From Hylemonella sp. (GTDB lineage: Bacteria > Pseudomonadota > Gammaproteobacteria > Burkholderiales > Burkholderiaceae_C), in assembly GCA_030680575.1 (NCBI GenBank), contig JAUXVI010000036.1, positions 1-43,724 on the forward strand: 43,724 bases of DNA, given 5' to 3'. Numbering within the stretch: the stretch's first letter is position 1; each line of letters starts with the position of its first letter. Position numbers and translations under genes: made by a program. The notes under the pieces are model-generated. The model saw only the letters and a program-made list of their open reading frames with translations, did not search any database and was not told the DNA's origin. Of this stretch, positions 1-7,699 are shown in pieces.

Positions 1-175
1 TACCTTCGTGCTGCGCACTCCGGTATTCGCCCTTGGGGCGGCCCGGCGGGCTCATCAGGGTACCTTCGTGCTGCGCACTCCGGTATTCGCCCTTGGGGCG
101 GCCCGGCGGGCTCATCAGGGTACCTTCGTGCTGCGCACTCCGGTATTCGCCCTTGGGGCGGCCCGGCGGGCTCAT
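1..175. repeat. 60-bp direct tandem repeat, nearly three copies
   Basis: Copies lie at 1-60, 61-120 and 121-175. The first two are identical, and the third matches until it diverges after base 175. The unit is 60 bp, exactly 20 codons, and it is in frame with the MFS transporter on the minus strand, where each unit encodes MSPPGRPKGEYRSAQHEGTL. There is no stop, so the array runs off the window and its true copy number is unknown. I recall similar peptide strings in Comamonadaceae proteins, which would make this a family-wide interspersed repeat, but I cannot check that here. Confidence 0.95.
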
Positions 176-793
176 GCGCCGCGTTGGTGGCGCAGCGGCC
201 AGCGCGGCCGGCGGCTTCTGCCGCATCAACGAGGCCAGCAGCGGCAGCGTCACCGCGCAGAAGATGCCCAGGCCGATATAAGTGCTGCGCCAGCCGGCCG
301 TGTCGACAAAGTGCTGCACGATCGGCGGCCATACCGCGCCGGCCAGGTAGTTGCCGCTGGCGCAGACGGCCACCGCAACGCCGCGCCGGCGCACGAACCA
401 CAGCGAGGTGTCGGCGATCAGCGGCGCAAACGTGGCCGAGCTGCCGAGCAGGCCGAGCAGGAGCCCGTGGGCCAGCGAAAAACCGACCAGGCTGTCGGAC
501 AGGCCGGCTGCGATGAAGCCCGCGCTCAGGCCGGTAGCCCCGATCAGTACCGGCAACATCACGCCGTAGCGGTCGGCCAGTCGGCCCATCGCGATGCCGC
601 CCGCACCGAAACCGAGCATCAAGAGCGTGTAGGGCAAGGAGGCGTCGGCGCGGGCGACGCCGAATTCGGCCTGCACCGCAGGCAGCACCACCGACACGAT
701 GTACATCGGACTGCTGCCGATGGTCATCGAGGCCAGTGCGATCGCCAGCCGCGTCCAGGCGTAGCGCGAGTCGGCGGCGTGGGCTGGGCTCAT
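1..793 (-). CDS. MFS transporter, N-terminal half, open at window edge
   Basis: This is the start of a major facilitator superfamily permease of the inner membrane; the substrate is unknown. The frame opens at ATG 793 and stays open to base 1 (264 codons). Residues 1-205 read as the usual six-helix N-terminal half, with the MFS loop 2-3 motif GRLADRYG at residues 70-77 and a run of hydrophobic segments ending near LPLLASLMRQ. From residue 207 the frame passes into a 20-residue tandem repeat, just where the central cytoplasmic loop between helices 6 and 7 belongs. The second half is not visible, so I cannot tell an expanded loop from a broken gene. The start lies 10 bases after the aldo/keto reductase stop, so it is probably the last gene of the minus-strand operon. 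Confidence 0.8.
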   Translation of the reverse strand, partial: MSPAHAADSRYAWTRLAIALASMTIGSSPMYIVSVVLPAVQAEFGVARADASLPYTLLMLGFGAGGIAMGRLADRYGVMLPVLIGATGLSAGFIAAGLSDSLVGFSLAHGLLLGLLGSSATFAPLIADTSLWFVRRRGVAVAVCASGNYLAGAVWPPIVQHFVDTAGWRSTYIGLGIFCAVTLPLLASLMRQKPPAALAAAPPTRRMSPPGRPKGEYRSAQHEGTLMSPPGRPKGEYRSAQHEGTLMSPPGRPKGEYRSAQHEG

Positions 794-803
794 CGGCGCA
801 TGG

Positions 804-1652
804 TCAGGTCATCGCCAGCGCGGCCTTGCGCTGCGGCGGCGGGAACAGCGCGTCGATCTGGCGCAGCGTTTCGGCGGACAGGACGCGATCGGCGACGGCC
901 AGGTTGTGGCGCAGATGTTCGAGTTCGACCGCCTTCGGGATCGCCACCACGCCGGGCCGCGACAGCACCCAGGCCAGCGCCAGCTGCGCGGCCGTCAGGC
1001 TCTGCGCCGCGCCGATGGCGGCCAGCGCCCGGTGCCGCGCCAGCGCGCCCTGGTCGATCGGGCTGTAGGCCATCAGCGGCATGCCGTGGCGGCGCAACCA
1101 CGGCAACAAGCTGAACTCGGCGCCGCGCTCGCCGAGCGAGAGATAGACCTGGTTCACCGCGCCGTCGGCTGCGACGGTCATCAGCTCGTTCATGTCGGCG
1201 ACATCGAAATTGCTGACGCCCCAGTGCGCGATGCAGCCGGCGTCGATCAGCGCATGCATCGCCGCCACCGTCGCTTCGAGTGGATGTTCCCCGCGCCAAT
1301 GCAGCAGGTACAGGTCGATGCAGTCCAGGCCGAGCCGCTTGCGGCTGCGTTCGCAGGCCGCAGCGGTGCCCTTGCGGCTGGCGTTGTGCGGATAGACCTT
1401 GCTGACAACAAACAGCTCCTCGCGGCGTAAATCGCCTGCCCGCAGCGCCTCGGCCACGGCCTGGCCGACGACTTCTTCGGCGCCGCCTTCGCCGTACATC
1501 TCGGCGCTGTCGATGAGCCGGTAGCCGATCTCGATCGCGCTGCGCAGCGCCGCGATCTCGGTTGCACGGCTGGCCCGCGATTCGCCCATGCGCCAGGTAC
1601 CCAGGCCGAGGGTCGGCATCAGCGCGCCCGAAGGCAGGGCCAGTGAGTTCAT
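804..1652 (-). CDS. Aldo/keto reductase
   Basis: NAD(P)H-dependent reductase of the AKR superfamily, a cytosolic TIM barrel of 282 aa, normal for the family. Counting from the chosen start, the catalytic tetrad is complete: Asp48 and Tyr53 in the segment RLIDSAEMYGEG, Lys85 in VVSKVYPHN and His118 in LLHW. The C-terminal part carries AIPKAVELEHLRHN, the usual NADP-contact region. The frame extends 14 codons upstream to 1694, but that extension has no family homology by eye, and ATG 1652 (MNSLALPSG) starts where AKR proteins normally begin. It sits 64 bases after the PaaK-like ligase and 10 before the MFS gene, so it probably belongs to the same operon. The substrate cannot be read from the sequence. 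Confidence 0.9.
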   Translation of the reverse strand: MNSLALPSGALMPTLGLGTWRMGESRASRATEIAALRSAIEIGYRLIDSAEMYGEGGAEEVVGQAVAEALRAGDLRREELFVVSKVYPHNASRKGTAAACERSRKRLGLDCIDLYLLHWRGEHPLEATVAAMHALIDAGCIAHWGVSNFDVADMNELMTVAADGAVNQVYLSLGERGAEFSLLPWLRRHGMPLMAYSPIDQGALARHRALAAIGAAQSLTAAQLALAWVLSRPGVVAIPKAVELEHLRHNLAVADRVLSAETLRQIDALFPPPQRKAALAMT

Positions 1653-1716
1653 CGTTTCAAGGGCGTGCAGCAAGGGCCATGGCCTGGGTCGCATGATGCT
1701 ATGGCCCTGGCCGTCA

Positions 1717-2991
1717 CTATTGATAGTTTCGCGCGTCCTCGATCACCTTGCCATCGTTGGGCAACTGGCCGGGCTGCTTCCAGGCCACTTCGCCACGCAG
1801 CTGGGTGACTTCGCGCAGGCTTTGCGCCACGCGCTCGGCCAGGCCCTCGGGGGGGGCGGTGCACAGCTCGGCGTGCAGGGTCATGCGGTCGTTGGCCATT
1901 TCGCCTTCGATGACCAGGCGTGCGCGGGCGATCTCGGGGTGGCGCTCGACGACCGTGGCGATCTGGCTGGCATGCACGAACATGCCGCGCACCTTGGCGG
2001 TCTGGTCGGCGCGGCCGAGCCAGCCTCTGATGCGCGTATTGCTGCGCCCGCTCGGGCAGGCGCCGGGCAGCACGGCCGACAGGTCGCCGGTGCCGAAGCG
2101 GATCAGCGGGTAGTCGGGGTTGAGGCTGGTGACCACGATTTCGCCGACTTCGCCATCGGCCACCACCTCGCCGCTGCCGGGGCGAACGATCTCGACGATC
2201 ACGCCTTCGTCGAGCACCAGGCCTTCGCGGGCCGATGTTTCGTAGGCGATGAGGCCGAGGTCGGCCGTGGCATAACACTGGTAGGCCTGGATGCCGCGCT
2301 CGATGAGCCAGTCGCGCAGCGAGGGGGGGAAGGCTTCGCCGCCGAGCAGGGCCTTGGTGATCGAGTCGATGGGGCGGCCGGTTTCGGCCGCTTTTTCGAC
2401 CAGGATCTTCAGGAAACCCGGCGTGCCGATATAGGCCTCGGGGCGCAGGTCGGCGAGCGCCTGCAACTGCAATTCGGTATGGCCCACGCCGCCCGGAAAG
2501 ACCGTGCAGCCGAGTGCCATCGCACCCGCTTCCATCATCAACCCGCCGGGCGTGAGGTGGTAGGAAAAGCAGTTGTGCACCAGGTCGCCGGCGCGCAGGC
2601 CGGCGGCAAACATCGCGCGCGCCAGGCGCCAATAGTCGCTGGCCGTGCCTTCGGGTTCGTAGATCGGGCCGGGCGATTGATAGACGCGCTGCGCTCGGCG
2701 CGTGGCTGCGAGTGCGCGCCAGCCGATGGTCGCGAAGCCGCCGAAGGGGTTGGCACCGCCGTCGCGAGCGGCCTGCTGGCGTTCGAGCAATTCGTGCTTG
2801 CGCACGACGGGCAGCGCGGCCAGCGCGGCGCGGCTGGCGACGGCTGCCGCATCGACGCCGGCCAGCGCGGCAGCGAAGGCGCCTGCATTGCGCTGCGCGT
2901 TGGCGATCTGTGTCGGCAGCGCGGCCATCAAGGCCGCTTCGCGCGCCGCCGGGTCGCGGATTTCCAGCGTGTCGTAGTACGGCGGGTTCAT
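1717..2991 (-). CDS. Phenylacetate-CoA ligase-like (PaaK family) adenylate-forming protein
   Basis: The 424-aa protein has the length and overall pattern of the PaaK family, which activates aryl or other acids to CoA thioesters through an acyl-AMP. Family features are the block TPGGLMMEAGAMALG, the A5-like region YQCYATADLGLIAYE, the RFGTGDLSAVL block and the C-terminal region GRADQTAKVRGMFVHASQI. The usual Ser/Thr/Gly-rich P-loop (SSGTTG in PaaK) is replaced by QSPGPIYEPEG near residue 100, so the nucleotide loop is atypical. The start at 2991 shares bases with the stop of the upstream 99-aa gene (ATGA), which implies translational coupling. Its place in a liv-type importer operon suggests it activates the imported acid; whether it is catalytic is uncertain. 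Confidence 0.8.
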   Translation of the reverse strand: MNPPYYDTLEIRDPAAREAALMAALPTQIANAQRNAGAFAAALAGVDAAAVASRAALAALPVVRKHELLERQQAARDGGANPFGGFATIGWRALAATRRAQRVYQSPGPIYEPEGTASDYWRLARAMFAAGLRAGDLVHNCFSYHLTPGGLMMEAGAMALGCTVFPGGVGHTELQLQALADLRPEAYIGTPGFLKILVEKAAETGRPIDSITKALLGGEAFPPSLRDWLIERGIQAYQCYATADLGLIAYETSAREGLVLDEGVIVEIVRPGSGEVVADGEVGEIVVTSLNPDYPLIRFGTGDLSAVLPGACPSGRSNTRIRGWLGRADQTAKVRGMFVHASQIATVVERHPEIARARLVIEGEMANDRMTLHAELCTAPPEGLAERVAQSLREVTQLRGEVAWKQPGQLPNDGKVIEDARNYQ

Positions 2992-3287
2992 TCGTCGTGG
3001 TCCCAGCGCGCCAGGCGCTTCTTCATCTCGTCGATCAATTTGCGCTGATCGGCGGCGGATTTCACGGCGATGCGATCCCACTCGGGTGTCAGCAGCGGCC
3101 GGCGCGCGAGCCTGGCCTGGATCGCTTCGCCTTCGATCGCCCATTCGACGACGCGCTTGCCGCGCAGCTCGAAGGCATTGCCGCGCTCCGCGAGTTTCAA
3201 ATCGCGCAGCGCGCGCTTGAGCGTCAGCAGCGCGTTCTCGGCGTTGAAGGGCGGCGGCGCAAAGCCAAAATCCTCGCCACTGCTCAT
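2988..3287 (-). CDS. Small conserved-looking protein of unknown function (99 aa)
   Basis: I do not recognise a named family. The protein is soluble, charged and helix-rich, with a C-terminal basic/acidic helix (RKLIDEMKKRLARWDHDE). No signal peptide or membrane segment is visible. ATG 3287 is preferred over GTG 3296 because it overlaps the stop of livF in an ATGA junction; its own stop overlaps the start of the PaaK-like gene in another ATGA. It is therefore wedged between importer and ligase by two coupled junctions, which argues that it is truly translated and works with one of them, perhaps as a small partner of the atypical ligase. That role is inference. Confidence 0.75.
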   Translation of the reverse strand: MSSGEDFGFAPPPFNAENALLTLKRALRDLKLAERGNAFELRGKRVVEWAIEGEAIQARLARRPLLTPEWDRIAVKSAADQRKLIDEMKKRLARWDHDE

Positions 3288-4105
3288 GACAACCACCGCT
3301 TGCGTCGTTTGTAGCTCTTGCCGTCTTTGAAGCTCTTGCGGTCGCTTCCATCCACACTTCGGCCCATGCCGAGGTAGAACTCCTTCACGTCCTCGTTTTC
3401 GCGCAGGCTCTTGGCAATGCCATCCATCACCACGCGGCCGTTTTCCAGGATGTAGCCGTAGTCGGCATAGCGCAGCGCCATATTGGTGTTCTGCTCGGCG
3501 AGCAGGAAGGTGACACCCTCGCGCTGGTTCAGGTTCTTGACGATCTCGAACACCTCTTCGACGATCTGCGGCGCCAGCCCCATGGACGGCTCGTCCAGCA
3601 GCACCATGCTCGGGTTAGCCATCAAGGCACGACCAATGGCACACATCTGCTGCTCGCCGCCCGAGGTGTAGGCCGCCTGCGAGCTGCGGCGCGTCTTCAG
3701 GCGCGGGAAGTAGTTGTAGACCTTCTCCAGATTGGCGGCGATTTCGGCCTTGCTCTTGCGTGTGTAGGCGCCGGTCAGCAGGTTTTCCTCGATGGTCAGG
3801 TGCGCAAAGCAGTGCCGCCCTTCCATCACCTGCACCACACCGCGCTGGACCAGGTCGGCCGGCGACAGGTTCTCGATGCGTTCGCCACGCAATTCGATCG
3901 TGCCTTTGGTGACCTCGCCCCGCTCGCCCTGGAGCAGGTTGGAGACGGCACGCAGCGTCGTGGTCTTGCCCGCGCCGTTGCCGCCCAGCAGGGCGACGAT
4001 GCCGCCCTCGGGCACCTGCAGCGACACGCCCTTGAGCACCAGGATCACGTGGTTGTAAATGACCTCGATGCCGTTGACGTTGAGTAGTATGTTTTTCGGA
4101 TCCAT
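3284..4105 (-). CDS. livF: ABC transporter ATP-binding protein, LivF type
   Basis: One of two cytosolic ATPases of a branched-chain-amino-acid-type (HAAT family) importer. The 273-aa protein has an intact Walker A (GGNGAGKTTT), signature TSGGEQQMCAIG, Walker B LVLLDEPSMGLAP-like segment and H-loop region. It carries a C-terminal extension of about 25 residues (DGSDRKSFKDGKSYKRRKRW) that is basic and longer than usual LivF. ATG 4105 is chosen because AAAGG lies about 6-10 bases upstream; a longer in-frame extension to 4180 runs through a hairpin and is rejected. It is separated from livK by 173 bases holding two hairpins and is followed by an ATGA-coupled small gene. Confidence 0.9.
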   Translation of the reverse strand: MDPKNILLNVNGIEVIYNHVILVLKGVSLQVPEGGIVALLGGNGAGKTTTLRAVSNLLQGERGEVTKGTIELRGERIENLSPADLVQRGVVQVMEGRHCFAHLTIEENLLTGAYTRKSKAEIAANLEKVYNYFPRLKTRRSSQAAYTSGGEQQMCAIGRALMANPSMVLLDEPSMGLAPQIVEEVFEIVKNLNQREGVTFLLAEQNTNMALRYADYGYILENGRVVMDGIAKSLRENEDVKEFYLGMGRSVDGSDRKSFKDGKSYKRRKRWLS

Positions 4106-4136
4106 ACGGATTACCTTTGCCTTCGCATTTGCCAAT

Positions 4137-4164
4137 CGAGAGGGTTGTTGCGGCAACCCTCTCG
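4137..4164 (-). promoter_or_regulatory. Perfect 11-bp stem-loop in the livK-livF gap
   Basis: CGAGAGGGTTG (4137-4147) and CAACCCTCTCG (4154-4164) are exact reverse complements around a 6-base loop. On the minus-strand transcript no U-run follows it, so it is not a typical terminator. It lies just upstream of the livF ribosome site and could stop RNase decay or damp expression of livF relative to livK. Confidence 0.7.
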
Positions 4165-4208
4165 GCTGGCGGCTGCCCATGCAGCCTTGCCTTCAGTCCG
4201 AGGCCACT

Positions 4209-4275
4209 GGCGTCGTCCCCCTTCCCGAGCGCAGCGCGAGAGAAGGGGGAAGTCGCGCAGCGGCTCAGGGGGATG
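4209..4275 (-). repeat. REP-like hairpin element after livK stop (copy 1)
   Basis: Read on the minus strand, it starts CCCCCTGAGCCGCTGCGCG and then forms a stem of TCCCCCTTC against GAAGGGGGA. A diverged copy with the same orientation relative to transcription lies at 16631-16700 in the other liv operon. Both copies begin within a few bases of a stop codon that is followed by ATG (TGATG). I recall this sequence class as common in Comamonadaceae intergenic regions. Confidence 0.75.
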
Positions 4276-4278
4276 CCA

Positions 4279-5607
4279 TCAGGACTGGCAATCGTTGGCC
4301 GGACGACGGCTCATCTTCTTGTCAGCCAGGTACTTGTCGGCGCCGGTCTTGACCATGGGCTTGATGATCTGCTCATCGGCCTGATACCAGTCGGAGGACA
4401 TGTTCCATTTCTTGCCGTCCCAGGTATGGACGCGTGCCCAGGTCGAACCCATGTGGTCAGCACACGAGGTGCTCAGCGGGCGCATCACATCGGTAAAGCC
4501 CAGTGCATCCAGACGCTTCTGGTCCAGCGCCAGATTCTCCAGACCCCAGCGCACCTGCTCGCTGGTCATGACCTTGCCCTTGCCGAAACGCTCTTGCGCA
4601 CGGCGTACGGCTTCCACACCCAGCATCTGGATGATCACGCCGCGGGTGTAGAGCACGGAGCCCACTTCATCCTTCGGGCCGGTGCCCTGACCCTTGCCAT
4701 GCACATGCTTGAGGATCTCCTGGATCACCTTCGGCTGCTGGCTGGAGCTGTTGAGCGCCAGTGCGTTGTAGCCCTTGGCACCATCACCCACGTCCTTGGC
4801 ATCCGGCTCGGCGCCAGCCCACCACACGCCGTACATCTTGTCGCGCGGATAGCCGGTGGCCTGCGCTTCCTTCAGCGCGGTGGAGTTCATCACACCCCAG
4901 CCCCACAGCAGCACGTAGTCGGGGCGGCTCTGGCGCACCTGCAGCCAAGTCGCTTTCTGCTCGACTCCCGGCGCCGTGACCGGCAGCAGTTGCAGGTCAA
5001 AACCGTGCATCTTGGAACGCTCCTGCAGCAGCGGGATCGGCTCCTTGCCGAAGGGGCTGTCGTGGTAGACCAGGGCCACTTTTTTACCCTTGAGCTTGTC
5101 CAAGCCACCCAGGCTCTTGCCGATGTGCTGGATCAGGATGTCGGCACCCGTCCAGTAGCTGCCCATGAGCGGGAAGTTCCACTTGAAGGCCGTGCCGTCC
5201 TGCGACACCGACAGACCGTAGCCCAGTGTGATCAGGGGCATCTTGTCGGCCGGGGCCTTCTCGGTCAGCGCGAAGGTGATGCCGGTGGACTGCGGATCGA
5301 ACAGGGTCACACCGGGGCGGCTCTTCAGACGTTCGTAACACTCCACACCACGGTCGGTGGCATAACCGGTCTCGCATTCCTCGAAGGTCAGCTTGACGCC
5401 GTTGATGCCGCCGTCGCGGGCATTGATCATCTTCAGGTAGTCCTGCTTGCCATTGGCCCAGGGCGTGCCGTTGGGCGCGTAAGGACCGGTACGGTAGGAC
5501 AGCAGCGGGAAGAACTGCTCCTTGGCCTGCGCAAAGGCGCCGGTGGCCAGGCTCGTCGTCCCAGCTGCCACGACGGCAGCGGCGATCACCAGTTTCGAAA
5601 GCTTCAT
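4279..5607 (-). CDS. livK: ABC transporter substrate-binding protein, LivK/HAAT type
   Basis: Periplasmic binding protein of the importer (442 aa, at the long end for LivK-type proteins). Residues 1-26 form a Sec signal peptide: a Lys at position 2 and 5, a hydrophobic core VIAAAVVAAG and cleavage after AFA-QA. The mature part has the type I periplasmic-binding fold pattern (YAPNGTPWANGKQDYLKMI near the start, KKVALVYHDSPFGKE in the middle). The start at 5607 is set by an excellent ribosome site AAAGGAGACAACC directly upstream. The distance of 56 bases to livM upstream and 173 to livF downstream, with hairpins after the stop, fits the usual over-expression of binding proteins. The ligand is unknown; the neighbouring CoA ligases suggest a carboxylic acid rather than an amino acid. 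Confidence 0.9.
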   Translation of the reverse strand: MKLSKLVIAAAVVAAGTTSLATGAFAQAKEQFFPLLSYRTGPYAPNGTPWANGKQDYLKMINARDGGINGVKLTFEECETGYATDRGVECYERLKSRPGVTLFDPQSTGITFALTEKAPADKMPLITLGYGLSVSQDGTAFKWNFPLMGSYWTGADILIQHIGKSLGGLDKLKGKKVALVYHDSPFGKEPIPLLQERSKMHGFDLQLLPVTAPGVEQKATWLQVRQSRPDYVLLWGWGVMNSTALKEAQATGYPRDKMYGVWWAGAEPDAKDVGDGAKGYNALALNSSSQQPKVIQEILKHVHGKGQGTGPKDEVGSVLYTRGVIIQMLGVEAVRRAQERFGKGKVMTSEQVRWGLENLALDQKRLDALGFTDVMRPLSTSCADHMGSTWARVHTWDGKKWNMSSDWYQADEQIIKPMVKTGADKYLADKKMSRRPANDCQS

Positions 5608-5663
5608 GGTTGTCTCCTTTGGATGTAAGTGTTGAAGCACGGGAAATACCAGCGGACAGGAAC

Positions 5664-6740
5664 TCAGTACGGGAACGGCCACACGCGCAGCTTCTGCTTG
5701 GCGGTGGACCACAGCTTGGCCAGGCCATGCGGCTCCACGATCAGGAACCAGACGATCAGGCCGCCGAAGATCATCAGTTCCGCATGCGAAACGTCGGCCG
5801 TCGAGATCTCGACGCCGAACACGCCGAACAGCGCCGGCAGGAACTGATTCAGCAGGATGGGCAGCACCACGATGAAAGCGGCACCGAAAAAAGCCCCCAT
5901 GATGGAACCCAAGCCGCCAATGATGACCATGAAAAGCAGGCGGAACGACACTTCCACCGAGAACGCGGCTGGCTCCCAGGAACCCAGGTGGACAAAAGCC
6001 CACAAGGCACCGGCCACGCCGATAATGAAGGAGCTGACCGCAAAGGCGCTGAGCTTGGCGTACATCGGGCGGATGCCGATCACGGCAGCAGCCACGTCCA
6101 TGTCGCGAATGGCCATCCACTCGCGGCCGATGGCACCACGCACCAGGTTCTTGGCCAGCAAGGCCATGACCACCAGGATCGCGAGGCAGAACCAGTACTT
6201 GCTCTGGGCACTGTCGATCGGCAGGCCGAAGACCTGCAACGAAGAGACCGATACCGAGCCCGACGGCGAATCATTCGTCAGCCACTTGATGCGCAGAAAC
6301 ATCCAGTCGCTGAAGAACTGGGCCGCCAGCGTGGCCACTGCCAGGTACAAGCCCTTGACGCGCAGGCTGGGCAAACCGAACAGGATGCCGAAGAAAGTTG
6401 CGCACAGACCGCCGAGGATCAGGGCCGGGATCAGCGGCATGTCAGGCACGCGCACGAAGAAGTTGTAGGCGCCATATGCACCCACCGCCATGAAGGCACC
6501 GGAGCCGAGGGAAATCTGACCGCAATAACCTACCAGCACGTTCACGCCCAGCGCCGCAAGCGACATGATCAGGAACGGAATCAGGATGGCGCGAAAGGTG
6601 TAGTCGCTCACCAGCAAGGGGACCGCCACAAACGCCACTGCCAGCAGCAACAGGATGACCACCCGGTCCTGCGCGATCGGGAAGATCTGCTGATCCGCCT
6701 TATAGGACGTCTTGAATTGACCGTTTTCTCTGTAAAACAT
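5664..6740 (-). CDS. livM: ABC transporter permease, LivM type
   Basis: Inner-membrane permease of 358 aa with about eight to ten hydrophobic helices after a 25-residue polar N-terminus (MFYRENGQFKTSYKADQQ). The LivM family marks are the segment GYCGQISLGSGAFMAVGAY near residues 70-90, the coupling-loop-like REWMAIRDMDVAAAVIGI region and the conserved GGLGSIMGAFFGAAFIV near residue 275. It begins 11 bases after the livH stop, so the two permeases are co-translated and presumably form the heterodimeric channel. Confidence 0.92.
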   Translation of the reverse strand: MFYRENGQFKTSYKADQQIFPIAQDRVVILLLLAVAFVAVPLLVSDYTFRAILIPFLIMSLAALGVNVLVGYCGQISLGSGAFMAVGAYGAYNFFVRVPDMPLIPALILGGLCATFFGILFGLPSLRVKGLYLAVATLAAQFFSDWMFLRIKWLTNDSPSGSVSVSSLQVFGLPIDSAQSKYWFCLAILVVMALLAKNLVRGAIGREWMAIRDMDVAAAVIGIRPMYAKLSAFAVSSFIIGVAGALWAFVHLGSWEPAAFSVEVSFRLLFMVIIGGLGSIMGAFFGAAFIVVLPILLNQFLPALFGVFGVEISTADVSHAELMIFGGLIVWFLIVEPHGLAKLWSTAKQKLRVWPFPY

Positions 6741-6751
6741 CTTTCAGCCTC

Positions 6752-7681
6752 TTACACGCGGTCAATGATTTTTTCGCCAAACAGCCCTTGCGGCCGCACC
6801 AGCAGGAACAGGAGCGCCAGCACATAGGCAAACCAGATTTCAATGCCGCCGCCGACATACGGCCCGAGAAACACCTCGGACAACTTCTCACCGACACCGA
6901 TAATGAGTCCGCCGATAATGGCGCCCGGCACCGACGTCAGGCCACCCAGGATCACCACCGGCAAGGCGCGCAAGGCCACCGTGGTCAGGGAAAACTGCAC
7001 GCCAAGCTTGGAGCCCCAGATCATTCCCGACACCAGCGCCACGACGCCGGCAACGCACCAGACGATGACCCAGATGCGGTTGAGCGGAATACCGATCGAC
7101 TGCGCTGCCTGATGGTCGTCGGCCACGGCGCGCAGGGCGCGGCCGGTCGAGGTCTTCTGGAAGAACAGGCTGAGCGCCGCCACCAGCGCAGCGGCAATCG
7201 CGGCGGCGATCACGTCTTCCTTATTGACCAGAATGCCCCCCTCGAACATCGACTCCAGCACGAAGATCGGCTCCTTGGGCATGCCGACATCAATCTTGTA
7301 GATGTCGCTGCCGAACAGCGTCTGGCCCAGGCCTTCCATGAAGTAGGTGATGCCCAGCGTGGCCATCAGCAGCGTCGCAGCCTCCTGGTTGACAAGATGG
7401 CGCAACACTAGGCGTTCAATCAGCCAGGCAACAACAAACATGATGACACCCGCGATCACGAAGGCCGCGATATTGGCCACGATCGGGTTGTCGATGCCAG
7501 TCCAGCTGGGTATCCACTCGGCGAAACGCGCCATGGCCAGGGCCGCGAACAGCACCATGGCGCCTTGGGCGAAGTTGAAGACACCCGATGCCTTGAAGAT
7601 CAGGACGAAGCCCAGCGCCACCAGCGAATACAGCATGCCGGCCATCAGGCCGCCAAGCAGGGTTTCCAGAAAAAAAGCCAT
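6752..7681 (-). CDS. livH: ABC transporter permease, LivH type
   Basis: Inner-membrane permease of 309 aa. Family marks are GLMAGMLYSLVALGFVLIFKASGVFNFAQGA at residues 11-40, the coupling-loop segment TSTGRALRAVADDHQAAQSIGI near residues 175-200, and GGLTSVPGAIIGGLIIGVGE near residue 250. It lies 18 bases after livG and 11 before livM. Confidence 0.93.
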   Translation of the reverse strand: MAFFLETLLGGLMAGMLYSLVALGFVLIFKASGVFNFAQGAMVLFAALAMARFAEWIPSWTGIDNPIVANIAAFVIAGVIMFVVAWLIERLVLRHLVNQEAATLLMATLGITYFMEGLGQTLFGSDIYKIDVGMPKEPIFVLESMFEGGILVNKEDVIAAAIAAALVAALSLFFQKTSTGRALRAVADDHQAAQSIGIPLNRIWVIVWCVAGVVALVSGMIWGSKLGVQFSLTTVALRALPVVILGGLTSVPGAIIGGLIIGVGEKLSEVFLGPYVGGGIEIWFAYVLALLFLLVRPQGLFGEKIIDRV

Positions 7682-7699
7682 GTTGAAGTCCCTCTGCGC

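Noticed and set aside
1..175. CRISPR array
   Set aside because: The 60-bp units are contiguous without unique spacers and are in coding frame.
8..1114. Long plus-strand frame of 368 codons
   Set aside because: It is antisense to the MFS and AKR genes, Arg/Ala/His-rich, and owes its length to high GC; the minus strand carries recognisable motifs.
1588..3048. Plus-strand frame of 486 codons
   Set aside because: Antisense to the PaaK-like ligase, which has family motifs; composition is typical of a GC-driven shadow.
4117..5628. Plus-strand frame of 503 codons
   Set aside because: Antisense to livK, no motif or signal seen, composition of a shadow frame.
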